DNA of 32,450 bases from DASSTJ01 sp035707965 (GTDB lineage Bacteria; Actinomycetota; Actinomycetes; Actinomycetales; Angustibacteraceae), in assembly GCA_035707965.1 (NCBI GenBank), contig DASSTJ010000094.1, positions 1 through 32,450 of the forward strand, in the 5' to 3' direction. Of this stretch, positions 32,127 to 32,450 are shown piece by piece (the stretch's first letter is position 1; each line of letters begins with the position of its first letter). The notes under the pieces were generated by a model. The model was given only the letters and a program-made list of their open reading frames with translations. It ran no database searches and was not told where the DNA came from. Both the position numbers and the translations under genes were made by a program.

Positions 32127-32450
32127 ATGGCGTACTACCGCAGCGTCGGCCAGGTGCCTCCCAAGCGGCACACGCAGTTCCGCCAGCCCGACGGGAGCCT
32201 CTACAGCGAAGAGCTGATGGGCGAGGAGGGCTTCTCTTCGGACTCGTCGCTGCTGTACCACCGGGGCATCCCGTCGGCGATCTCGGACGCGCGCGACTGG
32301 CAGCTGCCCGACAGCGCGTCGCAGCCGAACCACCCCCTGCGCCCCTTCCACTTCCGGCTTCACGACCTGTTCACCGACGGTGATGCGGGCGACGGCGCCG
32401 TCTCGTGGCGCGGCAACGACGCCGTGCGGGGACGACGGCTCGTCCTGGGC
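32127..32450 (+). CDS. hmgA: Homogentisate 1,2-dioxygenase, C-terminus cut by window edge
   Basis: The first 108 residues are present. MAYYRSVGQVPPKRHTQFRQ, SEELMGEEGFSSDSSLLYH and NHPLRPFHFRLHD match the N-terminal beta-barrel of actinobacterial homogentisate dioxygenase; the iron-binding C-terminal half lies outside the window. It opens the homogentisate ring to maleylacetoacetate using O2. ATG 32127 has AAGGG eight bases upstream. Divergent from the uncharacterised gene-fahA unit across an 82-bp region carrying a palindrome, which fits joint control of the pathway. Confidence 0.93.
   Translation, partial: MAYYRSVGQVPPKRHTQFRQPDGSLYSEELMGEEGFSSDSSLLYHRGIPSAISDARDWQLPDSASQPNHPLRPFHFRLHDLFTDGDAGDGAVSWRGNDAVRGRRLVLG

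Overview
The window is very GC-rich, densely packed, and carries families typical of Actinomycetota: DUF3039, DUF2510-RDD, an AfsR/SARP-type regulator, a 10-methyl fatty acid (tms/bfa) pair, and a phosphoribosyltransferase-hydrolase fusion. Several genes have a TANNNT -10 box only 6-7 nt before the start codon, the leaderless layout common in this phylum. A Micrococcales/Cellulomonas-like host is my guess, not demonstrated. No tRNA, rRNA, CRISPR array, IS element or phage gene is visible, and no stretch above 300 bp lacks a gene.

Layout. (1) Positions 1-5637, minus strand: a tight four-gene unit of phosphoribosyltransferase/alpha-beta hydrolase fusion, HAD-GH65 fusion, universal stress protein and family-4 glycosyltransferase (cut by the window edge). 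Relatives of the first three belong to the DosR dormancy regulon of Mycobacterium tuberculosis, and a DosR-box-like sequence lies just upstream of the first gene. (2) 5712-10802, minus strand: NYN-LOTUS protein, FtsH-like membrane protease, and the translationally coupled DNA alkylation repair pair ogt/alkA. (3) 10933-13688, plus strand: tmsA-tmsB, a flavoprotein and SAM methyltransferase predicted to make 10-methyl branched fatty acids from oleate-type lipids. (4) 13865-15481: a GGDEF protein ending in a strong hairpin. (5) 15651-20817, plus strand: ACT-malic enzyme with overlapping VanZ-like gene, YqgE/AlgH protein, DUF3039 protein, DEAD/DEAH helicase and thioredoxin. (6) 20833-23606: a 46-residue ORF divergent from an IclR regulator, then a DrrAB-type ABC exporter. 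(7) 23625-26828, minus strand: a large SARP/NB-ARC regulator. (8) 26978-32450: a tyrosine/homogentisate region with an Lrp/AsnC regulator divergent from hpd, an RDD membrane protein, fahA, an uncharacterised gene coupled to fahA, and divergent hmgA (cut by the window edge).

The aromatic genes form a nearly complete route: Hpd makes homogentisate, HmgA opens the ring, and FahA cleaves fumarylacetoacetate. No maleylacetoacetate isomerase is visible. The uncharacterised gene overlapping fahA and the 17-bp perfect palindrome between it and hmgA are among the most promising leads, along with the dormancy-like operon and its DosR-like box.
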